NCBI GenBank assembly: GCA_015680685.1
Contig: MNCI01037673.1
Location: 430,424 to 494,423, forward strand
DNA: 64,000 bases
Direction: 5' to 3'
DNA from: Gnetum montanum
Lineage: Eukaryota; Streptophyta; Gnetopsida; Gnetales; Gnetaceae
The notes beneath the pieces are model-generated. The model was not told the origin of the DNA and did not search any database. It saw nothing but the letters and a program-made list of their open reading frames with translations. Made by a program: the position numbers and the translations under genes. This document shows positions 1 through 11,889 of this stretch, in pieces. Each line of letters opens with the position of its first letter. Within the stretch, counting starts at the first letter, position 1.

Positions 1-1150
1 TTCTTACACATAAATATTATATATAATAAGATTATATGTACCTCATATAAATTACATTATATATATATATATATTACATAAACTATATTATAAAATTATA
101 TATCTATAAATACACAGTGATAGCAAAAGAAGAGTTGCTACCTGATTTGAACCTGCCACCATCACTGTTGCCATCATCGAATAACAATGACAATGATAAT
201 GTTCCTGGAATTTTGCTTGCGAGCTGTCTAAGCTATCTTCTTCATTTTTGCAACATCCCTCCCACCATTTCTAGTAAATTCATGATAACAAGAATGCTAG
301 AGTTGGCAGAGAATTTTGCAAATGATAAGGGAACCAAATAAAGTATACACCAACTGATGCTATTATGTATGCTTTTCTGCTAGATTCTCCATCTGCTCAA
401 ATCAAACCTTCTTCTTGGATGAATGCATGGCGCATCACATACGCCTCTTTTTCCGCTTCCTTGAAAATCCATATTAATTTAAAATATCAAAAAGCTAAGA
501 TTGGTAGTGATACAGATTTTAATACATCGGTATTGGGTTTTGCAATACCCAGATATTATTGTAATATTTATTTTTAAACCTGGTGGCAGTATAAATAAGG
601 CACTAGCAAAAAGGAAAAAAAAAGGGATGATGCATACACATTAAAAGAAAATTCATTTCTTTTGAGAAAATAGGAAAAGAAGAAGTTGATACCAATAAAT
701 TCCATATCACATTGAAATGAATTATTCTTGAGATTTTTATTGAAGATTTGTTGAGCCTTGTAGCAATTCTTATAATTCATAGTCAAATTGCTGCATTGTG
801 GAGACAACAGGGCAGGATTGCAATTTAGGAAAGCCTCCTTTGTAATCTTGAATTATTATTTATAATTTTAATTTGATTTAATTATAAATATTTCCTCTTG
901 AACTTATAATTAGAAGTTAGAAGTTAAGATAAAGGTTTATAATTTTGCTTATGAGTGACAGGCATAAATATGGAATTTAATTAGATTCAATTCTAACTAT
1001 TTATTGTTTTGATGATTTCTTTGACTTTTTAATCGTTCCTCCACGAGATATGACTCACAAGTCAGTCACAAATGAGGTGACATTCTCTACAACAAAATAA
1101 AAAAGGAAAATAAATTTTAAAGGTATCTAGCACCAAATTTTTCCTAGCTC
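1..1150. other. AT-rich flanking DNA, no gene recognised
   Basis: This stretch is AT-rich and has only short open frames (for example 117-341 and 365-577, + strand). None shows a domain I recognise. The 117-341 frame contains the motif PDLNLPP, which resembles the EAR repression motif of plant transcription regulators, but it is 74 codons long and isolated. A TATA-like tataaataagg near 590 could belong to an old LTR. Confidence 0.5.
55..76. repeat. (TA)n microsatellite
   Basis: An uninterrupted TA dinucleotide run lies in the AT-rich left flank. Confidence 0.8.
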
Positions 1151-1259
1151 GTCAGTGCCCATAGTGTGAATCTAAGTTAGTTGTACAGTGTCTTATTCGA
1201 GTTGCAATGTACCTAGACACATTCCATGAATAGCAACAAGATCAATATTAATTCTTATT
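1151..1259 (+). repeat. Left remnant of older LTR E0, split by E1
   Basis: The block from cagtgcccatagt through ttattcgagttgcaatgtacctagac aligns with the middle of the E1 LTRs (compare 51410-51480: gagtgcccgtagt, then tttatttgagcattattgtaccta). It stops exactly at the E1 insertion point, and related LTR sequence resumes at 52104. I infer that E1 landed inside the LTR of an older, diverged Athila-like element. The outer start of E0 cannot be placed. Confidence 0.6.
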
Positions 1260-2215
1260 TAATAAGCATCAAAGTGTCATGTTGATGGGCCCCTATTGAC
1301 GTGGCCTTGTCAATAGGGCCTCATTTACATGGTGCCCTATCGATGAGGCCACATTAACTTAGCATTTGCTATGTCTACGGGGCCCCATCAACATAGTACT
1401 ACAATAAAAACTATAAATATGAGCTCCTAGTTGTGTTTATGCATCATATAGATCATAGTAGTAAATCTCTTGTAGTTTGTCCATTTTTCATAGTAAAAAC
1501 TATAAATATGAGCTCCTAGCTGTGTTCGCAATAGGAGTCAGAAAGTTTATGGATCTTTATTCAAGCACTATTGTACCTGAACCACACTAGTGTGTATGGA
1601 AATAAAGATGAGCCTTTTGATCAAACCTCGTAACACTTGGAATAGATTAATGATTTATTTATGCATTTATTTTTTTCATTAAATATGCAATTAATTAAGA
1701 TAAATTAAGCTAAATTAGACCTTAAGTGACTAGTTAATTGTTTAAGCTAAATAGATTAAGCACATAAGAATGACCTTTTTGAGCATAAACACATATTTGC
1801 TTGATAATCCCAGCAGCATTATTACTTGTTGTGCCTAGTAGCATAGTGCTTGGTAACCCAGTAGTGGATACATGGGTTCAAGATGTGTATGAAAATTGGG
1901 ATTGAATGCGTATGTTAGGATTAGTTAAAGACTAGTTAAGCAGTTAAATTAGATTAGTTGTTAAAAAATTTCATCTCTCTACTCTAAGCATCAAAGAACA
2001 TAAAACAATAAAAATCATTTGCCTCAATTACACTTAATCATACCTTTGTACATCACAAGTGCAATTGGGAATATAAAAAATGACCTTAGGGCAAGGTTTA
2101 CTTCCTAGAAGACTAGTGTACTAGAAATTATAGAGTCCATGGAATTTGACCAGATCATGCATGAATGCTTTGTAATTTATATGGTTGGAAGTAAGGGTAC
2201 CTCAACCACTCATCA
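1260..2215 (+). repeat. E1 5' LTR
   Basis: This 956-bp LTR begins TAATAAGC (TGATGAGC with two G-to-A changes) and ends CTCATCA. It aligns along its length with 51158-52103 and, inverted, with 59780-60645. A segment with a TATA box and gagctcctag occurs twice here (about 1405-1435 and 1495-1525) but once in the 3' LTR. Confidence 0.9.
1412..1419 (+). promoter_or_regulatory. TATA box of E1 5' LTR
   Basis: TATAAATA lies in the context aaaactataaatatgagctc. A second copy in the same context lies at 1501-1508. The 3' LTR has one, at 51314-51321. Confidence 0.6.
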
Positions 2216-2216
2216 T

Positions 2217-2234
2217 TGGCATCATTTCTGGGGA
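2217..2234 (+). promoter_or_regulatory. E1 primer-binding site, tRNA-Asp-like
   Basis: TGGCATCATTTCTGGGGA starts two bases after the LTR. It matches TGGCGCCGTTGCCGGGGA, the complement of the plant tRNA-Asp 3' end used by Athila elements, at 13 of 18 positions. Four of the five differences are transitions. Confidence 0.75.
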
Positions 2235-2365
2235 CTCTTTTTGTTAAAACGTGCACTATCTAGGATTAGTGAACATTATTAATATCATTGAACAAACCCC
2301 AAGGTCAACATCATTCTTAAATTATATAATTATAAAAGCACATTGATTTTTCATTTGTTTGGAAA

Positions 2366-4090
2366 ATGTCTTCTTCTCACAGTCATGAAGATATTAAACT
2401 ACCGATCCCACAATAGGGAAAGGTGGTATATACTCATCCAAATGAGTATGTACTTGATTTCACCTTCATCCTACATCAAGATGAACAACTACGGTGGCAA
2501 GACATGGAGGACAGCATCATAATGCCCCCTGATCAATCTATGCCCAAGATGATATTTCAAACTCTTAAGAAGTTGGGTATCCCAGATCTTCAAGAGAAAT
2601 ACATTATGCATGGTTATGGAACTCTAGACTAGTATCCCACTAAAACACAATTTAGGAGAGATCAACATCAAGAAAAGAACTATGAGTTTGCAAAGGGAAA
2701 ATACTTCACCAATCCCTTGTTCCTACTAAACCAAGACAACAATGAGGATCCTTCCTCTGGCGGTTCTCAACATAAAGATTCTTCATCCCTTGTTATTCAT
2801 GATGAGGGTGTGGCCTTGAACCTATGGTCCACTATTAGCAAACCAAGTTTAGAAAAAAGTGGCAATTAAGGTAGGAACTCGGACAAGCATGATGACAACA
2901 AGGAATCTAAGGATGATGGTTGTGATGAGTGAACAGATGGTGGCAGACACCATAGTGGTGGTGGTGGTGATCCATATTTCTTTTCATCCTCTTCATTTGA
3001 TTTTGAACATTCATATTCATATTTTGATTATGATAAAAGCCATCAGAGAAATAATCACAATGGAGATGATCAACAAGACAATAATGATCGTAGAACTCAC
3101 CAAGAACGAAGGGGTGGCAGAAACTGTCATCAACAAAATGATGATGATGAACCTGTATTGGCAACTCAAAGCATGCTTAATATCACAAAGGTAGTTAAGA
3201 TCCCAACTAGGCATGTGAAAGATTATCAGATCAAGTGCTTAGACATGAATAATATCCCAAGATTTAAGGGGGGATATCACTTTGATCTGCAAAATCATCT
3301 ACGAGTCTTTCGTGATGTCTGTACCTTACAAAACATTGATAATGATTGGTGGAGACTCGAACTCTTTACCAGGATGCTCATCAAGGAAGTAGAAATCAGG
3401 TACCAATCCTTGGAGCTAGAATCTATCTGTTGATGGAGTATAATGCTCGAACTATTTAATGATAAATACCAAATGTACTCTAGGGTGTCCAACCTAAGAA
3501 GGTAAATCCAAGGTTGGAAATAAGAAACATATGAACCCTTGGATGCTGCCATGGGTAGATATTATTCTCTCATACATTGATGCCCTAGCCATGATTATTC
3601 TTAGAGGGAACAACTCTACCACATCACAAATGGGCTTAGAGAAAAAACTAGAAGAACTCTTGGGGTTTATGTGTAAGGGAGACTATTTAAACTAAGAGCT
3701 CATCAGGTACAAAGGCTAATAGAGTAAAAAATAAAATAAGAAAGTAAGTTACAAAGAAAGAAAAGTGTAAAAGAATATAATAGGGCCCCTTCCATAAGAA
3801 AAAGGAAGGTCTGATTCTGTGACAAAGAGTCACTGCTCAACGAAGTGGTGAACAAGAAAACCTTGCCTATCTAAAAATTTATTTCAGATATTTCAGCAAA
3901 GGTTGATAAATTATAGGACTCTTTGGATGAAAAGTTCCAAATTGCTATGAAGATTGCTAAAGCATTCAAAGAGTAGAATAGTGATCATGACCATAGGAGG
4001 TAGAAAGAAGTTGAGTGTGCCTATCAAAAAGTTGCTGCAGTAGAAAACGTTGTGGAGATACACTCTAATGATGATGCTAGATTTGACATT
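2366..4090 (+). pseudogene. E1 gag remnant
   Basis: One frame runs from ATG 2366 to about 3433 with a few stops and no frameshift, and decayed sequence follows to about 4090. Gag forms the capsid of the particle. The N-terminal part holds the segment with MVYTHPNEYVLDF-like residues. Next comes a low-complexity stretch rich in Asp, Asn, His, Ser and Gly (about 2930-3150). The capsid-like segment PRFKGGYHFDLQNHLRVF, followed by LELFTRMLIKE, fits the retrotransposon gag domain. No CCHC knuckle could be seen. Opposite-strand frames here rich in His or Ile reflect the repetitive codons and are not genes. Confidence 0.7.
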
Positions 4091-4870
4091 TGTCAATATG
4101 AACATCTAAAGGGAGGTTTCCTTGTGATGTTACACTTACAAGAGTCTGGGGTGTACGTGCTAAATCATTGACGAGCATGTAGGCAAGAACCCAAATGATT
4201 ACCTTATCCTCAAGGCAATCTAAGGTAGTTTCACTAGTAACAACAAGCTTATTATCCGAGTGGAGCTCCACCATAATCATATAAGCAATACTAGTAGTGG
4301 CACCAATCATAATCATGGGGAATGCCACTGCTAAGATAGTAGTACCCCTATAGACAATCAAATCCATATGAGTACTATGTTAAACAACTTGTTTCTTCAC
4401 AAAGCTCTACAAGTCATGCATCATTTTAGCATCACTATTACCCTCTAGAGTATCATCAAACTCATTCACCATCTACTTGAGGGGAGCACCCATATCCTTA
4501 CCATCCTCCGCATCTTTCTACACACATCCCTCCATCCTCAACCTAGCTACCTCCTACTCCATCTATGCATGGTGAAATTCCCTCATAGCTACAGAAATGA
4601 AATGCTACAAGGGTTGTACATTCCCAACTAGCCTTCCAATCGAGTGCTTCAAATAATTAATCTAGGAAATAATCATTTTTTCGACCCAACAATCCTCCCA
4701 AACCCTCACAACCTAATTTGGCTGGTTACCCTGCATCTCCAACACCCTCATCCTCTACATTAAACACATTCAAGTACCCTTCAAACTAAACACCACCTCA
4801 GATCCACATTATAACATAAACCCATGCTATTTCCAATTGGATCAAGGCTGGAAACCTTCCCATAAAATGA
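4091..4870. other. Unassigned block between E1 gag and protease
   Basis: About 0.8 kb between the gag remnant and the protease does not read as gag or protease. Its longest frame is on the minus strand (4077-4367, 96 codons), and pyrimidine-rich + strand sequence suggests coding on the minus strand. It may be a captured or inserted fragment, or badly decayed gag C-terminus. I do not recognise it. Confidence 0.35.
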
Positions 4871-4879
4871 TCTAACTGA

Positions 4880-5308
4880 GGAAGCCCTCTTATTTACTTG
4901 CAGATCACTAGAAATGAGCCATGCAAAGCTCTTCTTGATGTTGGTTCCAGTGTCAATCTCATCTACCATGATATGTACAAAGCTTGGAACCTACTTCCTC
5001 TCATGAAGAGGAACATCTATTGTGAATTAGTTGACTAGTTAATCACTATCCCTTTGGAACTAGTGGAGGACATCATGACCGCAATTTTTGGGCGATCCTA
5101 TTCGGCTAATTTTCTACTGATCAAGGTTGAGAACTACAAAGGTAAATTCCCCATCATTATGGGAAGGACTAGGTTAAGCATTGTTGATGCACGAATGAGC
5201 ATAGGGAACCTGTCCTTGGAAATTTCTAAGGAAAATGAATTTGGACAACTTGAGAAGAAGTGTGTTCCATGCATCATGTATAGTGATAATAGGTACAATT
5301 ACATGTAG
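4880..5308 (+). pseudogene. E1 aspartic protease remnant
   Basis: This is a retropepsin domain that would cleave the Gag-Pol polyprotein. The motif KALLDVGSSVNLIYHDMYK carries the active-site Asp at 4937-4939, with Val where D(T/S)G is usual. Further on, FPIIMGRTRLSIVDARM corresponds to the C-terminal ILGRP-type motif. The frame is open apart from two stops near 5036-5042. It ends at 5308 and is followed by linker sequence to RT. Confidence 0.75.
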
Positions 5309-6640
5309 AAAATATGGTCCATTAAAAGTACATTCATCAAAGCATGCAATTAGTGTGAATAAGAAATAGATATTCAAAGATACCTATATGTAGTAGCCAA
5401 AAAAAAAGAGGACACCCAATGGCTGATAGCTGACTTTGACAATAGTACATTATGCATGGAACAAAATAAAAGCCTAACAAGTACTTATTTCAAAGGCATG
5501 GATGAACTTGAGCAAGCTCATCAGCAACTCTTTGATGATTAAGATGATGATACTTGTTGGGAAGAGTTGGTAATCCCAAACAATTTCAAGCAAGAGCCCC
5601 TAGAGTTAAAACTCTAGTAGTTGACATGGAGTAAGCATTTCTAAACAATGGCAAGTCAGTTATAATAAATGTAAATCTTGCTCTAGAAAAAAAAGGATAA
5701 GTTGTTAAATGTGGTTAACAAATGGCTAAGAGCCTTTGTTTGGTCATATCCTAAGCTGACCAGAATCAATCCAAGGATATGCCCGCATCACATTTACATT
5801 AACCTAGCCATGAAGCCAAGAAGGTATCCACAAAGGTAAGTAAATCCCAAGTTAAAACACATCATTAAAGAGGAAATAGAACAACTCCTCAAGGTGAGGT
5901 TCATCTATCCTATCACAGATAGTGAGAGTGTTAGTCCACTCATAATTGTGCCAAAGAAATATGGCAAGTGCCAGATCTGCATCAACTATAGGTTGTTAAA
6001 CATGGAAACATTTAAAGACCATTTTCCATTGCCATTTGTGGACCAAGTGTTGGACACCATTTTTAGGCATTGTTATTATAACTTCTTGGATGGTTATAGT
6101 GGCTATAACCAAATCCAAATTATGCCTAAGGATCATGCCAAGACAACATTCATGAGTCCTTGGGGGAATTTTGCATATTGTAAGATGTTGTTTGGTCTAT
6201 GTAATGGCCCTGCAATATTCCAACACTTGGTCCTTATTATTTTTCAACAACAAATTGGTAGTGGGGTAGAAGTCTTTATAGATGACTTCTCTACCTATGG
6301 GGCTACATTTGAGCAAGCCCTAGATCGCTTTGAGCATGTATTGAAAAGATGTGTTAAAACAAACCTTAGGCTCAATTGGTAGAAAAGCCATCTAATGATC
6401 TAAGAGGACATATACTGAGGCACCAAATTTCACAAGAAAAGATTGAGGTAGACCTAGAAAAGATAAGGGTCATCCAAGAAATCACACATCAACTAGAGAT
6501 AGTTAAAGACATACGATTATTCCTTGGACACACTAGCTACTACCAATAGTTTATAAAAATTTCTATAAGATTGTAAAGTTGTTGGTCAAACTTACAAAGA
6601 AAGATGCTTCACTCATCTAGACCAAGGAGTGTGAACATGC
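5309..6640 (+). pseudogene. E1 reverse transcriptase remnant
   Basis: The domain follows a linker with several stops. It contains the N-terminal ICPHHIYINLAMKPRRYPQR-type segment near 5770-5840, then VSPLIIVPKKYGKCQICINY, the first catalytic block FLDGYSGYNQIQ (about 6085), the FGLCNGPAIFQ block, and the metal-binding FIDDF at 6275-6289 in place of the usual F/YxDD. The frame from 5894 to 6382 is open for 162 codons, the longest surviving pol piece. The VFIDDFSTYG context is typical of Athila. After 6382 the thumb and connection region is broken by stops and at least one frameshift. Confidence 0.85.
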
Positions 6641-7090
6641 ATTCCAACAGTTAGAGGATAAACTCATAGAAACTCCAATTCTACAAGCACTAGACTAGTC
6701 CAGACCTTTCACATAATGACAAATGCATCTAATTATGCCTTAGGGATCGTGCTTACACAATTGGATGATAAGAAATGCCCATATTATATCCACTGTGCAA
6801 GCCAAAGCATTGTGGATGCACATTTGAATTACACCACAACTAATAAAGAACTAATGGTAGTGGGGTATCTTCTTTAAAAATTTCAAGCATTATATGCTTG
6901 GTTATAAGGTGTTTGTGCACACAAATCATAGTGTCATATACTTCTTAATGAAGAAGCCAAAAGCGAGTCCTCATATCATACAGTGGCTCATGATCTTGCA
7001 AGAATTTGATCTCACAATGGTAGATTAGAAAGGGACTGAGAATGTGGTCACTAACAACCTCTCTTGGTTAAGATGACATAACAAAGAGGA
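6641..7090 (+). pseudogene. E1 RNase H remnant
   Basis: Readable pieces include TNASNYALGIVLTQLDDKK, YYIHCASQSIVDAHLNYTTT, NKELMVV and, after a frameshift, VIYFLMKKPKASPHIIQWL and LQEFDLTMVD. These follow the order of the gypsy RNase H domain, which removes RNA from the RNA-DNA hybrid. The first catalytic Asp is not visible because the start of the domain is decayed. The downstream ENVVTNNLSWL matches the domain end (ENxVADxLSR). Confidence 0.7.
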
Positions 7091-8430
7091 GGAGAACCTA
7101 TTCTCTAGCCAATTTCCAAATAAACTCCTATTTATAGGAACAATAAATAAACAAATGCCTACAAAAAAATGGTACAATGACATCCTTTCTTACCTTCTCA
7201 CTTAGAAGATGCCACAAGGTCTAGACTTTAGGAATAAATAAAAATTTCTTCATCAAGCAAAGTACTTCATGGAAATCAACGGATACCTTTACAAGGTATG
7301 CGCCAATGGCCTAGTTTGTTGGTGTGTTCCTAATGCAGATCAACAACATGTTCTCAAGATGCTCATGAAGGCCCCAGCAAACAGCACTATGCAAGGAGAC
7401 ACATGGCCATAAAAATCCTGATGGCAAGATACTATTGGCCTACAATCTTTAGGGATCCCCACAAGTTTCTTTAATCTTGTGACCATTGTCAAAGAGATGG
7501 TGGGATGACTACTTGAATAGAGGATCCTGAATAGTGGATTTAACCATTGAATCCCTTTGACATATGGGGCATTGACTTCATGGATCCCATCACATCCATG
7601 TCTAATGAAAAGGCATATATCATCATAGTAGTTGACTACTACACCAAATAGTTTGAAGTACCAATCATCACCAATTGTGCATTATCCACTACTACTTGAT
7701 TTGTACAAAAATATGTTGTAAATAGGTTTAGAGTGCCACATGCACTAATTTCTGCTAATGGAACTCATTTTACAAGTGCTACCTTTCAAAAAATTAGGCA
7801 ACACTTAGGGGTCAAACATAAATTAACAACACCCTATCACCCCCAAGCCAACAATTAAGCAAATGTAACTAACAAGAAGATCACAAATATCCTAAAAAGG
7901 ACCATAAGGAAATATAAGAGAGATTGGAGTACAAAACTCAATGATGTCCTCTAGGCCTACTGCTCAACATGGAAACTCTCTATTGGCTACTCTTCCTATG
8001 AGCTAATGTATAGAAAACTTTCAATGCTCTTGATTCAATTTGAGCTCTATACACTCTCACTTTCCTATGAACTAAATCTTGACCTAAGACTAGCTCAAAA
8101 AGAAAGACTGATCAAGCTTAACATGCTAGATGAAAATCAATTAGTGGTCCTATCTTTGAATGAAGTGCACAAGGCATTCAATAAGCAACAACATGACCTA
8201 AGAATTTAGAAAGTAAAATTTCAATAGGAAGATAAGGTTATCTACTAGAACCCCACACATGTACCCTAGAAAACAAAGTTCTAAATGTTGTGGGAGGGAC
8301 CTTATATAATTGATGAAACCTTTCCTTCTGGGGCCATGACCATAAACAAACTTGAGAGACCAAATAAAAAGTAGTTGATCAACATCCAATAAGTGAAGCT
8401 TTTCCATGAGCCCAAGCAAGCTAATGCAAT
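7091..8430 (+). pseudogene. E1 integrase remnant
   Basis: A tether region with KKWYNDILSYLLT and YFMEINGYLYKVCANGLV precedes the integrase. The zinc-binding module is visible at about 7380-7500: HYARRH, then RYYWPTIFRDPHKF, then CDHCQRDGG, giving the H-x4-H and C-x2-C ligands. The core has IDFMDPITSMSNEKAYIIIV with the first Asp, then HALISANGTHF, where Ala replaces the second catalytic Asp, and the third motif reads PQANN-stop-AN, so the catalytic Glu is lost. The C-terminal part (8006-8209) is open. Several stops replace expected Trp or Gln codons. Confidence 0.8.
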
Positions 8431-9014
8431 AAATAACTCAACATATGGACAACCATGCTCAATTTTTTGGATCTCCTCCTTCCAACTCAGTCATGGGGGA
8501 GATGGCCATTCATGTTAATCATCCATATAGCTTCTTAGTTTTTCTATTTTTGTTTTTCATGTTTTTGATTTGTAATTTATTTATTTTACACCTTTTTGAT
8601 TTTCAATTTTTTTTATTTTCACCATTCTTGTTTTACACCATCATTAGTACATTTAAATCTTTCTTGAATATTTTAAACTTTCTTATATATTTTATTTTGT
8701 TTGGTTTGAGTGTGATTTTCAAGTTTTTACTAATAAAAATAGCTTTGTGCTAATAGGACATAGTGGTGCTGTTGCTATTACTAATGGTTGTTTGTGCTTT
8801 ATGTTTTGTTTGCTAATGTCTAGTTTCTATTTTTGAATTTTTGTACCAATGGCTTAGTTATGGTTTCTTTTTCATGGAACAAGCAGTGAGTCCATGGCAT
8901 CCACCTGTCCACAAACTCTATGGTTTTCCTTGTTTTGGAAGTTGAGGTCCCTTTCATTAAATAAACCTTTAATAAATTGATGACCTTGGTAGTTTCTAGA
9001 ATTGGAATGGATTT
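8431..9014 (+). other. E1 post-pol spacer, left half
   Basis: This non-coding, T-rich stretch follows integrase and is cut at 9014 by element M. It resumes at 46530. Near 8488 it has cagtcatgggggagatgg, which closely resembles the 3' purine tract before the E1 3' LTR (agtcatgggggta). Confidence 0.6.
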
Positions 9015-9343
9015 TGTAATAATCGAAAACATCAACAACTAGAACACCAAAGTTCACAAGTGCACAACCTAACCTCAAGTCCATGCGAGGGCCTACTGGA
9101 GGTGAAGATGAGGTGCCCTAAACAATCTTGTAAATCAAATAGGGACTTATCGAATGCAACTAGGGTGCAGTGTGGTTAGATGCAATGCTGATGCAAAATA
9201 ATGCTAAGTGTACAAGTAGTGTCAACAATGTTAATGGGGTCAAGCGTAGTCAAGATTTTTGGCAAAAATGAGGGTGCCAACATGTGGAGACTACTACCCA
9301 AGCATAGTTTTAGGCTTGACTATGTGGTAAAATAGCAAAAAAT

Positions 9344-9382
<39 letters not shown>

Positions 9383-10603
9383 GAGAGAGAGAAGCAAAAC
9401 ACCATCCCAAATGGGGTTGAGTGTAGTTAACACCAAAAGGGATTAGAAGGTACATGGTATATAAAAGGCATAGTGGATAGCATAGTCATAGTCTCAAGAA
9501 TGTCTAAACATGAAGAATAGGATTCCACTGAGGTGTCTACATCTACCGGGTTGGTGGCCATGATGTATCATTAACTGTGGTGTTCTGGTGGGTTGCAGTG
9601 GTCTATAACTTTACCTCTCTTTAGTTTGTTGAAATGTCTTTGGTTCATCAACTCTTTGATCTACCAACCCAAATTTGCTAGCCAACTCTAAAATTTTCCA
9701 ACCCTAAAAATGTTGATGGCAAGGGTATTTATAGGCTTAGGGTTAGTGCAAAATGTGGGATGGCTACCACATGGCAAAGGGAACAGCTGGAACTACGCTA
9801 TCATCCAACTATGTTCTCCACTAGGATAGGTGGCGTTATGCTTTGTTGTGCTCTACTAGACTCTGCAAGACTATGAGACTGTGACTACACTACCAACTGC
9901 ATGTGTGTGCTAAGAAGACTACAAGGTACCTAAAAGAATGCAACTTGGAGACTATGCTTTGAGACTACACTCTCCCCACTCTAGCATGGGATTGAGATTA
10001 GTTACAATTTTGAGGCCAAAAAGGAGGATTGATAAGCTGAGTGGCATTACTGCATCATGGAGGCCACTAGAGGCTATTTTGGTGGACTATGCTTAACTAT
10101 GCTCTAAAATGGGGAAGAGTGTATTCCCACGCTTATAAAAATTTGCAAAAAAATGGCTATGTGATGACTATGCTCTCCCTTGAAGGCTAACTACACTCCC
10201 AACTAGGGGAGAGCATAGTCACAACACTTAGAAAAAAATCTATAAAAAACTAGCCTTCATGTTGACTATGCTCTCCATTGGAAGCTAACTATGCTCCCGA
10301 CTAGGGATGCGCATAGTCTCAACACTTGTTAAAACTTGTGAAACCTAGCCTTTTGCTAACTATGCTCTTCGTGAAAGGCTAACTATGCTTTTGAGCAGCG
10401 AATAACGTAGGCCTAGCAGTTAGAAAAATTGCAAAAAATTGGTTTTTTGTGTTCACTATGCTCTCCACGAGAGCTTGACTATGCTTTGGAGTAATGGAGA
10501 GTGTAGTCCTAGCACTTAGAAAAAATTTTAGTGATTGGCATCATACTGACACTTAGAAAAATTTATAATTAGGATGCTATAGTTCAGATTTGGTGGTGTT
10601 TCA
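9015..10603 (-). repeat. M 3' LTR
   Basis: It aligns with 44903-46529. On the minus strand it starts TGAAACACCACCAAATC at 10603 and ends at 9015. Its U3 part (about 10000-10560) has repeated imperfect palindromes of the type GACTATGCTCT...AGAGCATAGTC. A TATA box lies at 9726-9733 (minus strand TATAAATA). Confidence 0.9.
9346..9393. repeat. (GA)n microsatellite in M 3' LTR
   Basis: A nearly pure GA run, (CT)n on the element's sense strand. The 5' LTR has the same tract, shorter, at 45231-45256. Confidence 0.95.
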
Positions 10604-10620
10604 TTAACCCCTCTTTGTTG
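10604..10620 (-). promoter_or_regulatory. M polypurine tract
   Basis: On the minus strand, CAACAAAGAGGGGTTAA immediately precedes the 3' LTR. It is the plus-strand primer site for reverse transcription. Element P has the same tract at 42182-42198. Confidence 0.8.
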
Positions 10621-11564
10621 ATGTCTAGAGGAATGGCTTGAGGGATGTCGACAAAGAACAACAAAACACCACAACAAGCCTGGCACCAACATCACTCTTC
10701 CATGCATAGTCGGATGTCATTGCACCATGCTCAAAGAGTGCTATGGATGAGGGCATTCTAGATGGTAGGTGAAAAGTGAGAGAAGGCATAGGCAATGTGT
10801 TAGGAAGAAAAAGGGAAAGATAAGGTGCAAATGGGGTATTATGACACCATGGCTGATGGTGACCATGGCACCAGAGTGTCTTTCCCTTGAAAACATTGAC
10901 CTCTCATTAGAGTTCTTGTGAGAGAGTCAAGGTGTAGGTTTAAGGCTAGGTCAACTGCAAAAACTACTTTGCCACTTGATTATTTGGAAATGTGCTTCAT
11001 CCTCCCCCCACCTTTTTTATGGTGTGAGCCTTCCTTGTGCTTTGCATGTTACTAAATGCTTACTGCAAAGTGCAATGCTTCCCATCAAGTGAATTATGTG
11101 TCACTATATGGACTTCACTTCATCATTAACAAAACAACATGGTGTTTGTATGATAGGTGTTTCCTCCTTAGGATGACTTATGTTACATCTGCCTAGGTTT
11201 TGACTTATTGACAAAGGGTTTCCATAGGATGACTTATGTTAAGTTTGACTTGGGAAGCTTGATGTTTGATGAGATATACGAAGAGAGTGCCATGTGATCA
11301 CAGCACGTAAGCATCAAAATGGTTTGCTAGCTTTGCTACATGAAGAATGGAAGGGTATATGGATATAGGAGTAGGTGTGAGTAGGCTATAATAAGATGAG
11401 GAGGATGTGCTCTCTTGAGAGGCTTAGCTAGTCTAATCATGCACATTTGAATGATGTGGTGACTTGCCACTATGATGAGAGGCACCTTTGCTTGAAAAGC
11501 TAGGGTTTCATCCTATAAACACAACTCTAAGAAGATAAGAAAATCACACAATACAAAAATGCCA

Positions 11565-11790
11565 ATAAATTACTGGGGGCAAAGATGTTGCAAGTTCTCC
11601 AAAGGTTTTCCCTATGGCAAGTGCTCAAAACTAGCAAAATTGTGGGGAGGTGGGGAGTGAAGATGTTGTAAGTGCTTCAAAGGCTGCCCCCATGGTAAGT
11701 GCTCAAAAAAATTAGTAAAATTATGGTAGGAGATGATGTTGCAAGTGCTCCAAAGGCTACCCTAGTGGCAAGTGCTCCATTCTAGGACTG
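11565..11790. repeat. Minisatellite, about 85-bp unit
   Basis: Three units share gatgttgcaagtgctccaaaggctnccc and tggcaagtgctc. A related array in P lies near 40960-41240. Confidence 0.7.
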
Positions 11791-11889
11791 TAGCATGCTT
11801 ACCCGTGTGGTGTAGAAGGGGGCAAGGGTTATGCTTGTTGGCTTGCTTGCAAGAGGATGGAAGGAATTATTAGTGGCTAACCACAAACC

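Noticed and set aside
2859-3214. Overlapping His-rich and Ile/Met-rich frames on both strands
   Set aside because: They are frame shadows of the low-complexity gag segment, which is continuous in another frame.
10604-10625. First read as a + strand primer-binding site after the LTR
   Set aside because: On the minus strand it is a purine tract just before an LTR start TGAAAC, and P has the same tract before its 3' LTR. The true primer sites lie near 44885 and 25850.
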